Shown in pieces: positions 26,513 to 34,915 of a DNA stretch of 38,942 nucleotides; the stretch's first letter is position 1; each line of letters starts with the position of its first letter. The notes below the pieces were generated by a model. The model did not search any database. It was not told where the DNA came from and saw nothing but the letters and a program-made list of their open reading frames with translations. The stretch comes from Lachnospiraceae bacterium (GTDB lineage: Bacteria > Bacillota > Clostridia > Lachnospirales > Bianqueaceae): positions 1 to 38,942 of the forward strand of contig JABUST010000071.1 of assembly GCA_021442595.1 (NCBI GenBank), in the 5' to 3' direction. A program made the translations under genes and the position numbers.

Positions 26513-26540
26513 CCCCGGAGAAGGATACTCTTTTCCGGGG
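26513..26540 (+). terminator. Strong hairpin after the precursor gene, likely partial terminator or processing site
   Basis: CCCCGGAGAAG and CTTTTCCGGGG pair over 11 bases with one G-U, around the 6-base loop GATACT. There is no continuous U-tract after it. The hairpin begins seven bases after the precursor stop and ends before the ribosome site of the protease gene. In RiPP operons such structures allow more precursor mRNA than enzyme mRNA. Confidence 0.75.
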
Positions 26541-26566
26541 CTACATTTGGGGTTATGGAGGCATAT

Positions 26567-28405
26567 ATGAAAACAGTAGTTATTATTGACTCGGGTATCA
26601 ATGTTGCTCATCCCGCATTTACAAAAAAAATCTTTAATATAGAGCATTATACAATCGAGGATGAGCATAAGGAAATGGACATGAGAAAAACTTCTGACCC
26701 AAACGTATTGTGTTTGCACGGGACGGGTGTTTTCTTCATTCTTTCAAGATATGAGGCTGCTTCAAAGTTTATAAGTGTCAATGCATTCAAAAATGACGAG
26801 TGCTCGGAAGATGGACTGCTATTTGCCCTAGAATATATACGAGATAATATCCCCGCAGATATGATAGTTTTGAGTGCCGGAATAACACAATGTGAACAGA
26901 TCAAACGGTTATCTCTTGTTTGTGAGCAACTTGATCATAGAGGAACAATTATCATAGCAGCCTATTCGAATGAAGGTTCACTAACATATCCTGCTGCATT
27001 GGATAGCGTAATCGGTGTTGATTATAGTCTTAGTATCTTTTCTGGCGATGAGTATCAATTGGTTGAAGATTCCCCAATCAATATTCGCGGAATAGGGCAG
27101 AAGCAGCGACTACCAGGAGATAAGGGACGTTTTTCATATCAAGGTGGGGCTAGTTTTGTGGTTCCTCATATTGCAGGGCACTTGCTGCGTGAAATGGAAA
27201 ACAACGAGGCAATAAGTGATCGAAAGACGGCCTTGGACTTCTTAAGAATACATGCTGACAAAGTAATTACAACTGCACAATCAATAAGGAAAGAGAAATT
27301 TATTACTACAAACAAGAAGGCGATAGTTTTTCCTGTGGAAAAAGAAACAACCCCTTTGTTTGTTTTTTCCGACTTGATTGACTTTAGTATTGTTGAGGCC
27401 CTGGATATCCGAATGTCCGGAAATTGCGAGAGAAAGATCAGCGAGGTAATTGATATTCCGGTTAAGAATGACTTGATTGTCAAAGCAATGGAATTATATA
27501 GAATTCCCGATGATATAGATTTGGTTATTGTCGGACATACCAATATGTATGATGCAATAACAAGACGCAAAATCAGAGAGTGGATCATGAAAGAAACTGA
27601 TAATAAGAACAGGAGGTTCTATTTTTACGATCCGTTCTGCTTTTCCGATCAAGAAAGAGTACAACTGGAAAGAAAAGAAAATTGTATTTTTCCGTTTGTT
27701 ACAGTCGCAAATGTGCCGAAAAACCGATATGGGAAATTACATATACCGGGAGCTCCCGTTCTTGGAATATTTGGCACGGGACCTAAGCAAGGAAAGTTTA
27801 CATTACAACTGAAAATGCGGAAGGAGATGATTGGCAGAGGGTATAAGACGGCAAGCCTTGTCACAGAACCTGCTGGTGAACTTCTGGGAATGGAAGCTGC
27901 AATAGCAATGGGCAGCAATTCTACATTCGAGATTAGCGGATATGAAGCGATTTGCTACATAAATGAACAAATCAGAATGATGGATTTTGAAGAACCCGAT
28001 ATTATCATGGTAGGGGCACAGTCTCAATCTGTTCAAAATGGATTCGGTAATACAAGCTTGTATAATCAACGGCAGCATGAACTTATTCTTGCAACACAAC
28101 CTGATGCATATATTCTATGTGTCTCATGCGAAGATGAGTATGAATATGTACTACGGACAATATCCTATTTGGAGTCAATCAACAATGCTAAAGTCCTATG
28201 TTTAATGGTTTTTCCTCTTGTTTATTCTAATGTTGACGGATATTTGACCGGAAAGCCAAAGAGAGTCAGTGAACAAAAGCTGAACAATTATATTGAACTG
28301 CTTGGCGAGGTTTGTCAGCTTCCCATCTTTGTACAAGATAAAGAGGAAAGCATTCGGAACGTAATTGACATTATTGAAGGAGAGTTTGCGGAAAATGAAT
28401 GTTGA
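26567..28405 (+). CDS. Subtilisin-like (S8) protease fused to a P-loop 'peptide maturation' module
   Basis: The 612-aa protein has two recognisable ends. Residues 1-205 are a compact subtilisin domain with Asp8 in IIDSGI, His51 in LHGTG, Asn135 in AAYSNEG and Ser196 in GGASFVVPHIAG, so the triad and oxyanion residue are all present. There is no signal or propeptide, so it should act in the cytoplasm. Residues ~395-600 begin APVLGIFGTGPKQGKFT, a P-loop like that of DUF1611-type proteins. They continue with TEPAGELLGM, PDIIMVGAQSQ and TQPDAYILCV. From memory this half resembles the TIGR04066 'peptide maturation system' family. The middle ~190 residues are unassigned. The likely job is leader removal coupled to nucleotide-dependent maturation. 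The ATG at 26567 has GGAGG five bases upstream. Confidence 0.85.
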   Translation: MKTVVIIDSGINVAHPAFTKKIFNIEHYTIEDEHKEMDMRKTSDPNVLCLHGTGVFFILSRYEAASKFISVNAFKNDECSEDGLLFALEYIRDNIPADMIVLSAGITQCEQIKRLSLVCEQLDHRGTIIIAAYSNEGSLTYPAALDSVIGVDYSLSIFSGDEYQLVEDSPINIRGIGQKQRLPGDKGRFSYQGGASFVVPHIAGHLLREMENNEAISDRKTALDFLRIHADKVITTAQSIRKEKFITTNKKAIVFPVEKETTPLFVFSDLIDFSIVEALDIRMSGNCERKISEVIDIPVKNDLIVKAMELYRIPDDIDLVIVGHTNMYDAITRRKIREWIMKETDNKNRRFYFYDPFCFSDQERVQLERKENCIFPFVTVANVPKNRYGKLHIPGAPVLGIFGTGPKQGKFTLQLKMRKEMIGRGYKTASLVTEPAGELLGMEAAIAMGSNSTFEISGYEAICYINEQIRMMDFEEPDIIMVGAQSQSVQNGFGNTSLYNQRQHELILATQPDAYILCVSCEDEYEYVLRTISYLESINNAKVLCLMVFPLVYSNVDGYLTGKPKRVSEQKLNNYIELLGEVCQLPIFVQDKEESIRNVIDIIEGEFAENEC

Positions 28406-30095
28406 TTCCTGGAACCGTAAGGATAAAAGACCTGAGGACACAGTTAAGACTATTGTAGAATTGCTCGAAAAACATGGAATCAAGACGAAAGTAGTCAATG
28501 AGAATAACTATAAGGATTTGTGGTATTCCTGCAGAGTAGAGATTGAAGGACTCCCTTCTGTTGGAGCGAACGGAAAAGGAGTAACCAGAGAGTACGCATT
28601 AGCCAGTGCATATGGAGAGTTTGTGGAGAGATATCAATCCGGTTTTATGATTGATAAGCTATTTCGGTGTAAATTAAAAGCCAAAAGACCAAGCTCACAT
28701 AAGTTCTCGATAGAAGACATCCTGTTTTTCTTTCCTAATGTGTTCGTAAATGCATCTCAGGAAGAGATATTGGCATATTTTAAGGCAGAAACGGATGAAT
28801 ACATGTTTTTGTCTGACAAAGGGACCAACCGTAGGATATTGCCACGCAGATTGGTGGATATTTTGTGTGGTTCTAATGGATTGGCAGCCGGAAATACTAC
28901 AGAAGAGGCTGCTGTTCAGGGTACTGCTGAATTATTGGAGAGACATGTGCTCAGACAAATCTATAGCAGTTCGGGGGGATTATTTCCGGTATTAAGGAAA
29001 AAAAGCCTGCAAAATTTGAAATCATATAAGTTGATAGAAGCTATTGAACAAAAAGGATATCATGTGTTTGTTAGAGATTGCACTCTTGGAAATAATGTCC
29101 CTGTTTTAGGAGTGTTGATTTTTGATGCGTCCTACACCAAATATTATTTTAAATTGGGTGCGGAAATAGATGCGGATATATCCATTCAACGTAGTATCAC
29201 GGAAGTGTTTCAGGGATTGGATTTTAATTATTCCTTCAGATTTAAAATGCGGTCTTTATTTAAGGGAGAGGATGCGGAGGATATATTAGTTGGATGTAAG
29301 CCAGAGAAAGAATATGTTCGATCTCTGATTGACGGAAGCGGACTGTTGCCCAGGTCATTTCTTTTTGAAACGGAGGAGATAGACTCGCTACCATCGGTTT
29401 TTAAAATGGAGATAACTACCAATAAAGAGGCATTGAAAGAAATGAGTATGATGGTAGAACATTCTTTCGGAGAGCTATATTATGCAAAACTGAACACGAC
29501 AGATTTTCCGACGGTTAGAGTTCTTATTCCCGGGATTTCCGATGTCTTTTATACTGCAGGAGATGACGTTTTAAAGCTATTAAAAACCAATGGCGATATA
29601 GTGGAAATGTTTCAGAACCAGGAAGTTAATCATCCCAAAATGCTGGAATTATTGGACATAACAAAGCAATATATGAGTAATTCTTATTCACATGAGTTAA
29701 GAAATATAGTTGGAATAGTTTTAGACGATGAATTTTGGGGAAATGCAGTTCAAAGTTTCTGGCTGTTTTATGCTTTTTTGTCTATGCACCTTGGAGACAG
29801 AGCGCGCGTAAACCATGCTTTGACGGAATTGAATTCACAGAACCTTTTTGAGGAGAAGGATTTTGCTGAGATTTCAATTTTAATTAATGGTATTTTGCAA
29901 GGGAAAAGTCGAGAGGAGTGTCTGCATGTGATAGACAAGATTCTTTGCAGACCATCAAAATGGGAGAAGCTGATTTTTTATATAAAGGATAATGGCTTCG
30001 AAGGGATAGGTGGCGCTTGCAGCTCCTGTATTCTTCAGAAAATATGTTTAGTTGACAGATGGAAAAAACGTTCGCCAGAAAAGGAGGTCAAATGA
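28395..30095 (+). CDS. YcaO-domain peptide-modifying protein
   Basis: The 566-aa product has the three YcaO ATP-binding regions. They are GKGVTREYALASAYGEFVERY (Glu75, Glu78, Arg79), TTEEAAVQGTAELLERH (Glu179, Glu182, Arg183) and, about residues 255-275, DADISIQRSITEVFQG. YcaO enzymes activate backbone amides with ATP to make azolines, thioamides or amidines. The first ~370 residues hold this domain. The remaining ~190 form a helical extension ending in GGACSSCILQKIC, a possible metal site, and the C-terminus lacks the Pro-rich end of azoline-forming YcaOs. No separate E1-like partner or dehydrogenase is visible in the cluster. The ATG at 28395 overlaps the previous gene by 11 bases, with AAGGAG upstream. 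Confidence 0.88.
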   Translation: MNVDSWNRKDKRPEDTVKTIVELLEKHGIKTKVVNENNYKDLWYSCRVEIEGLPSVGANGKGVTREYALASAYGEFVERYQSGFMIDKLFRCKLKAKRPSSHKFSIEDILFFFPNVFVNASQEEILAYFKAETDEYMFLSDKGTNRRILPRRLVDILCGSNGLAAGNTTEEAAVQGTAELLERHVLRQIYSSSGGLFPVLRKKSLQNLKSYKLIEAIEQKGYHVFVRDCTLGNNVPVLGVLIFDASYTKYYFKLGAEIDADISIQRSITEVFQGLDFNYSFRFKMRSLFKGEDAEDILVGCKPEKEYVRSLIDGSGLLPRSFLFETEEIDSLPSVFKMEITTNKEALKEMSMMVEHSFGELYYAKLNTTDFPTVRVLIPGISDVFYTAGDDVLKLLKTNGDIVEMFQNQEVNHPKMLELLDITKQYMSNSYSHELRNIVGIVLDDEFWGNAVQSFWLFYAFLSMHLGDRARVNHALTELNSQNLFEEKDFAEISILINGILQGKSREECLHVIDKILCRPSKWEKLIFYIKDNGFEGIGGACSSCILQKICLVDRWKKRSPEKEVK

Positions 30096-31891
30096 TGAAG
30101 CCTATAAAAGGGTATTTTGCTCAACTAAAGAGGTTGCTGATGTTGATTAAAAAGAAGCAGCCCGGATTTATGGTGTCAGGAACGCTTTATGCACTGTTTA
30201 CAGGGATAACAGCCTTCCTATCTGTAAGAGGAGCGGGAATCGTTTTGGACTACTTACAAAATCAAAATGGCAATAACCCGTTTCCGATGTGGGTTCTGAT
30301 ATGCTGGGCAATTGGTGTATGTAACATTGCCTTTTGGGGATCCAAATATGAGAGTAGGATATTTGGGTTGTTTTTAAAATTTGTTGAAGATGTATCCAGA
30401 ACCAGTATGAGAATTAAGTACGCTTTGACCATGGATTCGGATACATTAAGCCTGGCTAATAAAGCCCAGACCGCTGTTTGCGGGACAGGAATAGGAATCC
30501 ACAAAACGTTAACAGGGTTATCTGAGATTGTTCAGAATTTGATGGGATGCATTCTGACGGGTACAATATTAGGAGAATGTGGTCTTTTGTTACCCTGTTT
30601 TTGCTTTTTTATGATTCTTGTTGTAGGTTACGGAAACAGAAAAATTGCAGAAATAACGGTGCGATATAAGGAAAAATCCAGCGAGAATCAGCGAAAGAAA
30701 TACAGAATGCACATGATTATGTCAGATTTTTCCTATGGAAAAGATGTGAGACTTTTAGATTGCGCTCCATGGCTGATGAGAAAACAGTTAAAAATCAATG
30801 AGGAAGGGATTGCGCTTAAGATTGCTGAGAATAAGGAAAAAATTGGTTATCAGATTTTGGTTGTAGCATTGATTTTTCTTCGGGAAGCAGTGGCGTTATT
30901 GGCTTTTATCATTCTATGGATTAACGGGAGGATATCAGCGGGGCAATTTGTTGCGCTTTTATTGGGCTTGAGAGCTTTTTCTGTCTATGGAGAAGGATTG
31001 TTAAAAGCAATAAATGATGTGGCTGCTGAGCAGGAATATGTGAAAAGCTATTTTGATTATGTTTCTTTGGCGGATGAAGAAACGGAAAGGACCCCAAGGG
31101 AATATAGCACACCCAAAATCGAGTTTAAAAATGTTACTTTTCGTTACCCGGGAACAAGTGAAAATGTGCTTGCTAATTTTTCTATGGTTATCCATCCCGG
31201 TGAAAAAATAGCCTTGGTGGGTTTAAACGGAGCAGGGAAAACTACGATTGTTTCCTTATTATGCAGATTTTTTGATCCTGACGAGGGTGAGATTCTTATT
31301 GACGATGTGCCTGTTTCAAATGGTTCTTTTGCAGAACATATGGATAGAATTGCGTCTGTTTTCCAGGATTCTGACCTATTTGCCTTTTCTCTTTGGAGCA
31401 ATATTACAATGAAGGAAGAAAAAGATCATTCTCCGGAAGAAGAAGAGAAGGTCAAAGCTATCTTGAGACAACTTAAGCTTACTGACAAGATCAGCGAAGA
31501 TGAAAATCTGGTTTTAAGACAGGTAACAAAACGCTTTGATGAGCACGGTTTCAATTTCTCCGGGGGAGAAAAATGTAAATTAGCATTGGCAAGGGCAATT
31601 TATAAAAATGCGGGAATCGTCTTGCTGGATGAACCGACGGCGGCACTGGACCCCATTGCAGAGGGAGAACTCTACAGTCTGTTTGATGAACTATGCTGCG
31701 GAAAAACGATGGTTTATATTTCACACAGAATGGCCAGTACAAAATTCTGTGACAGAATTCTATACCTGGAGCAAGGCAGAGTGATTGAGGAGGGCAGCTT
31801 TGGTTCCTTGATGGAATTGCATGGTAGGTTTAGTAATTTATACGAAACACAAAGCAAGTATTACCAGGAGGAACTTGCATATGAAAAATAA
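30095..31891 (+). CDS. ABC transporter half-exporter 1 (fused TMD-NBD)
   Basis: The ~598-aa protein has about six N-terminal transmembrane helices and a C-terminal ATPase domain. The ATPase shows Walker A GLNGAGKTT, Q-loop VFQDSDLF, signature FSGGEK, Walker B IVLLDEPTAALD and the switch histidine in YISHRM. All catalytic residues are intact. There is no N-terminal C39 peptidase domain, so leader cleavage must occur elsewhere, plausibly by the S8 protein. GGAGG precedes ATG codons at 30092 (gap 4, overlapping the YcaO stop) and 30095 (gap 7). I prefer the second. Its partner is the next half-transporter, and together they probably export the mature peptide or give immunity. Confidence 0.92.
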   Translation: MKPIKGYFAQLKRLLMLIKKKQPGFMVSGTLYALFTGITAFLSVRGAGIVLDYLQNQNGNNPFPMWVLICWAIGVCNIAFWGSKYESRIFGLFLKFVEDVSRTSMRIKYALTMDSDTLSLANKAQTAVCGTGIGIHKTLTGLSEIVQNLMGCILTGTILGECGLLLPCFCFFMILVVGYGNRKIAEITVRYKEKSSENQRKKYRMHMIMSDFSYGKDVRLLDCAPWLMRKQLKINEEGIALKIAENKEKIGYQILVVALIFLREAVALLAFIILWINGRISAGQFVALLLGLRAFSVYGEGLLKAINDVAAEQEYVKSYFDYVSLADEETERTPREYSTPKIEFKNVTFRYPGTSENVLANFSMVIHPGEKIALVGLNGAGKTTIVSLLCRFFDPDEGEILIDDVPVSNGSFAEHMDRIASVFQDSDLFAFSLWSNITMKEEKDHSPEEEEKVKAILRQLKLTDKISEDENLVLRQVTKRFDEHGFNFSGGEKCKLALARAIYKNAGIVLLDEPTAALDPIAEGELYSLFDELCCGKTMVYISHRMASTKFCDRILYLEQGRVIEEGSFGSLMELHGRFSNLYETQSKYYQEELAYEK

Positions 31892-33641
31892 CACAACGCT
31901 TCAGCTGCTTAAGTTATGTAATAGAGCAAACCCGCGTTTTATTTTCACGGTTGCGTTTAAATCGGTTCTGGAGGCAGGAATCATTCTGATATGGACTTAT
32001 CTTCCATCAAGAATGGTTGATAGTTTTATTCGCAAGGATATACAGTCTATTGTTTTAATGGGAATTATAATGACATTAGGAACGGCAGTCCTGAGGGTTT
32101 TAGGTGAGTTTCTGAAGAATAGGATTGATCTTATGAACAAGGAGATCAAAAATCATATGGATCTTCAGCTTGATCAGAAGATTATGGACATCCACTTTGA
32201 AATGGCTGAAACACCGGCTATTATGGATCTGAAGGAAAAAGCGGTATGGACGTTTGAAAACTATGGCGGGGTTGCATACTTTGTGGAGTATATCATTTCT
32301 GCCATAACATCATTCTGTCTTGTTTCCGGTTTTTATGTAATTCTGTTTTCCACTGCAAATCCCATAATCTCTGCGATGGAAATCATATATGGGTTGACCG
32401 TTATCGGTGCAGGTGTTCTGTGGAGAAAAACGGGAGTGTTCTACTGGGACCGAGTGTCTTCTCTTAATAGAAGATTTTTATATTTGACCTGGGAAATAGC
32501 TCATAACTATAAGGTTGGTAAGGATATCCGTGTTTATTCCGCTGAAAATATGATTGGGGAACAGTTGGATAAAATGGCAGATTCATGGGATAAGGAGGAA
32601 AAGAAATATGTGTATACGCGAAAACATTCTGAGGGAGTGCTGCTATTGCTCCACATTGTGCTGTTGGGTACATCAGTTTTCTTGTTAATGAAAGGAAGGG
32701 CTCCTTTTAGTGTTTGCACATTGTGTGTAATGCTGATTACACAAATTTCAGACCAGCTGAAGCTTATGGTCAGGAATATATCCGATGTTATGCAGATGAG
32801 TTCTTATGGGCAGTATTTGCTTGATTTTCTCAACCTTGATAAAGGTTCGGATAGGAGTGAGAAGGATTCTTTGCTTAGTTGTGATGCAGACAAAGCTTAT
32901 ACTCTTACAGTAGATAATGTTTCTTTCAGGTACCCCGGAGAAGAAAAATATGCAATCAGCGATATCAGCTTTGAAATAAAAAAGGGAGAGACAGTGGCCT
33001 TTGTCGGGAAAAACGGATCCGGAAAGTCAACGGTTGTCAAGCTGATTTGCCGGCTCTATAGACCTACAAGCGGGAGAATACTGTTTAACGGGGTAGATAT
33101 AGAAAAGTATTCGGTAAGTGATTATCGGAAAATTCTCGGGGTATTATTCCAGGATTTTCAGCTTTTCCCGGCGACCATAAGAGAAAATGTTGTACTTGGT
33201 CGGGAAGAGAATGAAACGTTGCTGCGGTTCATATATGAAACATACGGAATTGACGGAATTATATCCAAAACCTCATTAGGAGATAAGACTAATTTAGATG
33301 TTTCTTTTGACGAAAACGGAGTTGAGTTGTCGGGAGGACAGAAACAGGATATAGCCGTGGGACGATGCTATTACAAAAAACCGGCAATGGTTATTCTGGA
33401 TGAGCCCAGCTCGAACCTGGATGCCATAGCGGAAGAAAAGCTGTATAATCACATTTTGGAAAATAACGGAAAGCAGGGAACAATCTTTGTGTCACACAGA
33501 CTGTCCGGCTGCAAGCTGTGTGACAGAATTCTGGTATTCGACAAAGGACTTATTAAAGAGACAGGGAGTCACAACGAGTTAATGAGTCTGGACGGAATAT
33601 ATGCTGCTCTGTACAGGGAGCAGATGAAGCTGTATGCGTAA
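31881..33641 (+). CDS. ABC transporter half-exporter 2 (fused TMD-NBD)
   Basis: This 586-aa protein again has transmembrane segments and an ATPase with Walker A GKNGSGKST, Q-loop LFQDFQLF, signature LSGGQK, Walker B MVILDEPSSNLD and FVSHRL. The start at 31881 has AGGAGG upstream and overlaps the first half-transporter by 11 bases, so the pair is probably made in equal amounts as a heterodimer. Both ATPase sites look catalytically competent, unlike many heterodimeric exporters in which one is degenerate. It is the last gene of the AT-rich cluster. No separate immunity protein is recognised, so this pair may also protect the producer. Confidence 0.92.
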   Translation: MKNNTTLQLLKLCNRANPRFIFTVAFKSVLEAGIILIWTYLPSRMVDSFIRKDIQSIVLMGIIMTLGTAVLRVLGEFLKNRIDLMNKEIKNHMDLQLDQKIMDIHFEMAETPAIMDLKEKAVWTFENYGGVAYFVEYIISAITSFCLVSGFYVILFSTANPIISAMEIIYGLTVIGAGVLWRKTGVFYWDRVSSLNRRFLYLTWEIAHNYKVGKDIRVYSAENMIGEQLDKMADSWDKEEKKYVYTRKHSEGVLLLLHIVLLGTSVFLLMKGRAPFSVCTLCVMLITQISDQLKLMVRNISDVMQMSSYGQYLLDFLNLDKGSDRSEKDSLLSCDADKAYTLTVDNVSFRYPGEEKYAISDISFEIKKGETVAFVGKNGSGKSTVVKLICRLYRPTSGRILFNGVDIEKYSVSDYRKILGVLFQDFQLFPATIRENVVLGREENETLLRFIYETYGIDGIISKTSLGDKTNLDVSFDENGVELSGGQKQDIAVGRCYYKKPAMVILDEPSSNLDAIAEEKLYNHILENNGKQGTIFVSHRLSGCKLCDRILVFDKGLIKETGSHNELMSLDGIYAALYREQMKLYA

Positions 33642-33659
33642 TTATATATACCAAAAATC

Positions 33660-33675
33660 CGGGGAGGATTCCCCG
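33660..33675 (+). terminator. Possible terminator of the RiPP-like operon
   Basis: CGGGGA and TCCCCG form a 6-bp stem with a GGAT loop, 19 bases after the last cluster gene. The nearest T-run (TTTTT) is more than ten bases further on, so this is not a textbook intrinsic terminator. Confidence 0.35.
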
Positions 33676-33683
33676 CAGAATCC

Positions 33684-33712
33684 TTGCATTTTTGACTTTG
33701 AGCATATAAAAT
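33684..33712 (+). promoter_or_regulatory. Probable pfkA promoter
   Basis: TTGCAT and TAAAAT are separated by 17 bases, inside an A/T-rich stretch between the cluster and pfkA. A TATAAA overlaps the -10 at a shorter spacing. Confidence 0.5.
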
Positions 33713-33842
33713 ATCAAGGATTGCAAAATTAAGTGATTTCCTTTTGGTTGCCATGATGCCGGAAGGAGATCTCATTGATAGCACTATCTCGGCCCAAGCC
33801 GGGGAAGCGGGGGAGAACTCGCAACAGAAAGAAGGAAAAACA

Positions 33843-34844
33843 ATGGCAAAAGAAATCAAGACCATCGGTGTACTTACCTCCGGCGGTGATGCTCAGGGAA
33901 TGAATGCGGCTATCCGTGCCGTTACCAGATGTGCGTTGAATAAGGGCATCAAGGTAAAGGGCATTGTTCGAGGCTACAGCGGTCTGCTGGACAATGATAT
34001 TATTGATATGGATGCTGTTACTGTAGGCAACATCATTCATAAGGGAGGAACCATGCTGTATACCGCCCGCTGTCCCGAGTTTATCGATCCTGATCCGGCA
34101 AAGGCGGAAGCCGCCATCAAGCGGGCCGCTAACATTGCCAAAGCTCACGGTATCGACGGTCTTGTGGTCATCGGCGGCGACGGATCCTGGAAAGGTGCCC
34201 AGAAGATTTCCAAGCATGGAATCAATGTGGTCGGACTCCCGGGAACCATTGATCTGGACATTGCCTGCACGGATTATACCATCGGATTTGACAGCGCAGT
34301 TTCCATTGCTCTGGAAGCCATTGTGCGTCTGAGGGACACCTCCAATTCCCATGAACGCTGCTCCGTCATTGAAGTAATGGGTCGCCACTGCGGTGAAATC
34401 GCCATCTGGGCAGGTCTGACGGGAGGCGCTGATGCCATCCTGATCCCCGAAAAGCCTGAAACCGCTGACTTTGATAACATCGTCCGCATCATTATGGAGA
34501 ACCGCGCCCGCGGAAAGAAGGATAACATCATCGTGGTATCTGAAGGTGTGGGCGGCAGCGTGGAGCTGGCCAAGCGCATTCAAAATGAGATCGGTATTGA
34601 AGCAAGAGCCACCATTCTGGGTCACGTTCAGCGCGGCGGTATGCCTACTGCAACGGATGTTAAGCACGCTTCCATGATGGGAACCTATGCTGTGGATCTT
34701 CTGGCTTCCGGTGCTAATAACCGTGTGGTGGCCTACAAGAACGGTCAATATGTAGACTACGACATTGATGAAGCCCTGGCCATGAAGAGACCTCCGTCCT
34801 TCGACATGGTGGAGTGCAACAGGAGCATTTCTACCTACAGATAA
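33843..34844 (+). CDS. pfkA: 6-phosphofructokinase, ATP-type
   Basis: The 333-aa product has the PFK motifs LTSGGDAQGMNAAIRA at the N-terminus, GGDGS (the ATP-type rather than pyrophosphate-type signature), PGTIDLDI with the catalytic aspartate, and MGRHCGEIA. It phosphorylates fructose 6-phosphate in glycolysis. The usual TIDND sequence is TIDLD here. That substitution occurs next to the catalytic aspartate, and I recall it in some clostridial paralogues. The track ORF opens 33 codons upstream, but those have no ribosome site or homology. The ATG at 33843 with AAGAAGGA upstream begins the domain. dnaE normally precedes pfkA in related genomes, but the AT-rich cluster separates them here. Confidence 0.93.
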   Translation: MAKEIKTIGVLTSGGDAQGMNAAIRAVTRCALNKGIKVKGIVRGYSGLLDNDIIDMDAVTVGNIIHKGGTMLYTARCPEFIDPDPAKAEAAIKRAANIAKAHGIDGLVVIGGDGSWKGAQKISKHGINVVGLPGTIDLDIACTDYTIGFDSAVSIALEAIVRLRDTSNSHERCSVIEVMGRHCGEIAIWAGLTGGADAILIPEKPETADFDNIVRIIMENRARGKKDNIIVVSEGVGGSVELAKRIQNEIGIEARATILGHVQRGGMPTATDVKHASMMGTYAVDLLASGANNRVVAYKNGQYVDYDIDEALAMKRPPSFDMVECNRSISTYR

Positions 34845-34872
34845 AACGCAACAGGAGTTATATAAGTTTTTC

Positions 34873-34906
34873 GGAGCAGCCGGATTGTCGGCTGCTCCTG
34901 TTTTTT
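34873..34906 (+). terminator. Intrinsic terminator of pfkA
   Basis: GGAGCAGCCG and CGGCTGCTCC form a perfect 10-bp stem around GATTGT, followed by TGTTTTTT. It starts 28 bases after the pfkA stop. Confidence 0.93.
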
Positions 34907-34915
34907 AAAAAAGTG

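Noticed and set aside
22785-33705. Direct repeats at the island ends (TTTGATTTGAG near 22793 and TTTGACTTTGAG near 33691)
   Set aside because: The match is short, imperfect and A/T-rich, so chance is likely. No integrase is present.
33744-33842. 33-codon N-terminal extension of pfkA from the ORF track
   Set aside because: The upstream ATG codons have no ribosome site, and the conserved PFK domain starts at 33843 just after AAGAAGGA.
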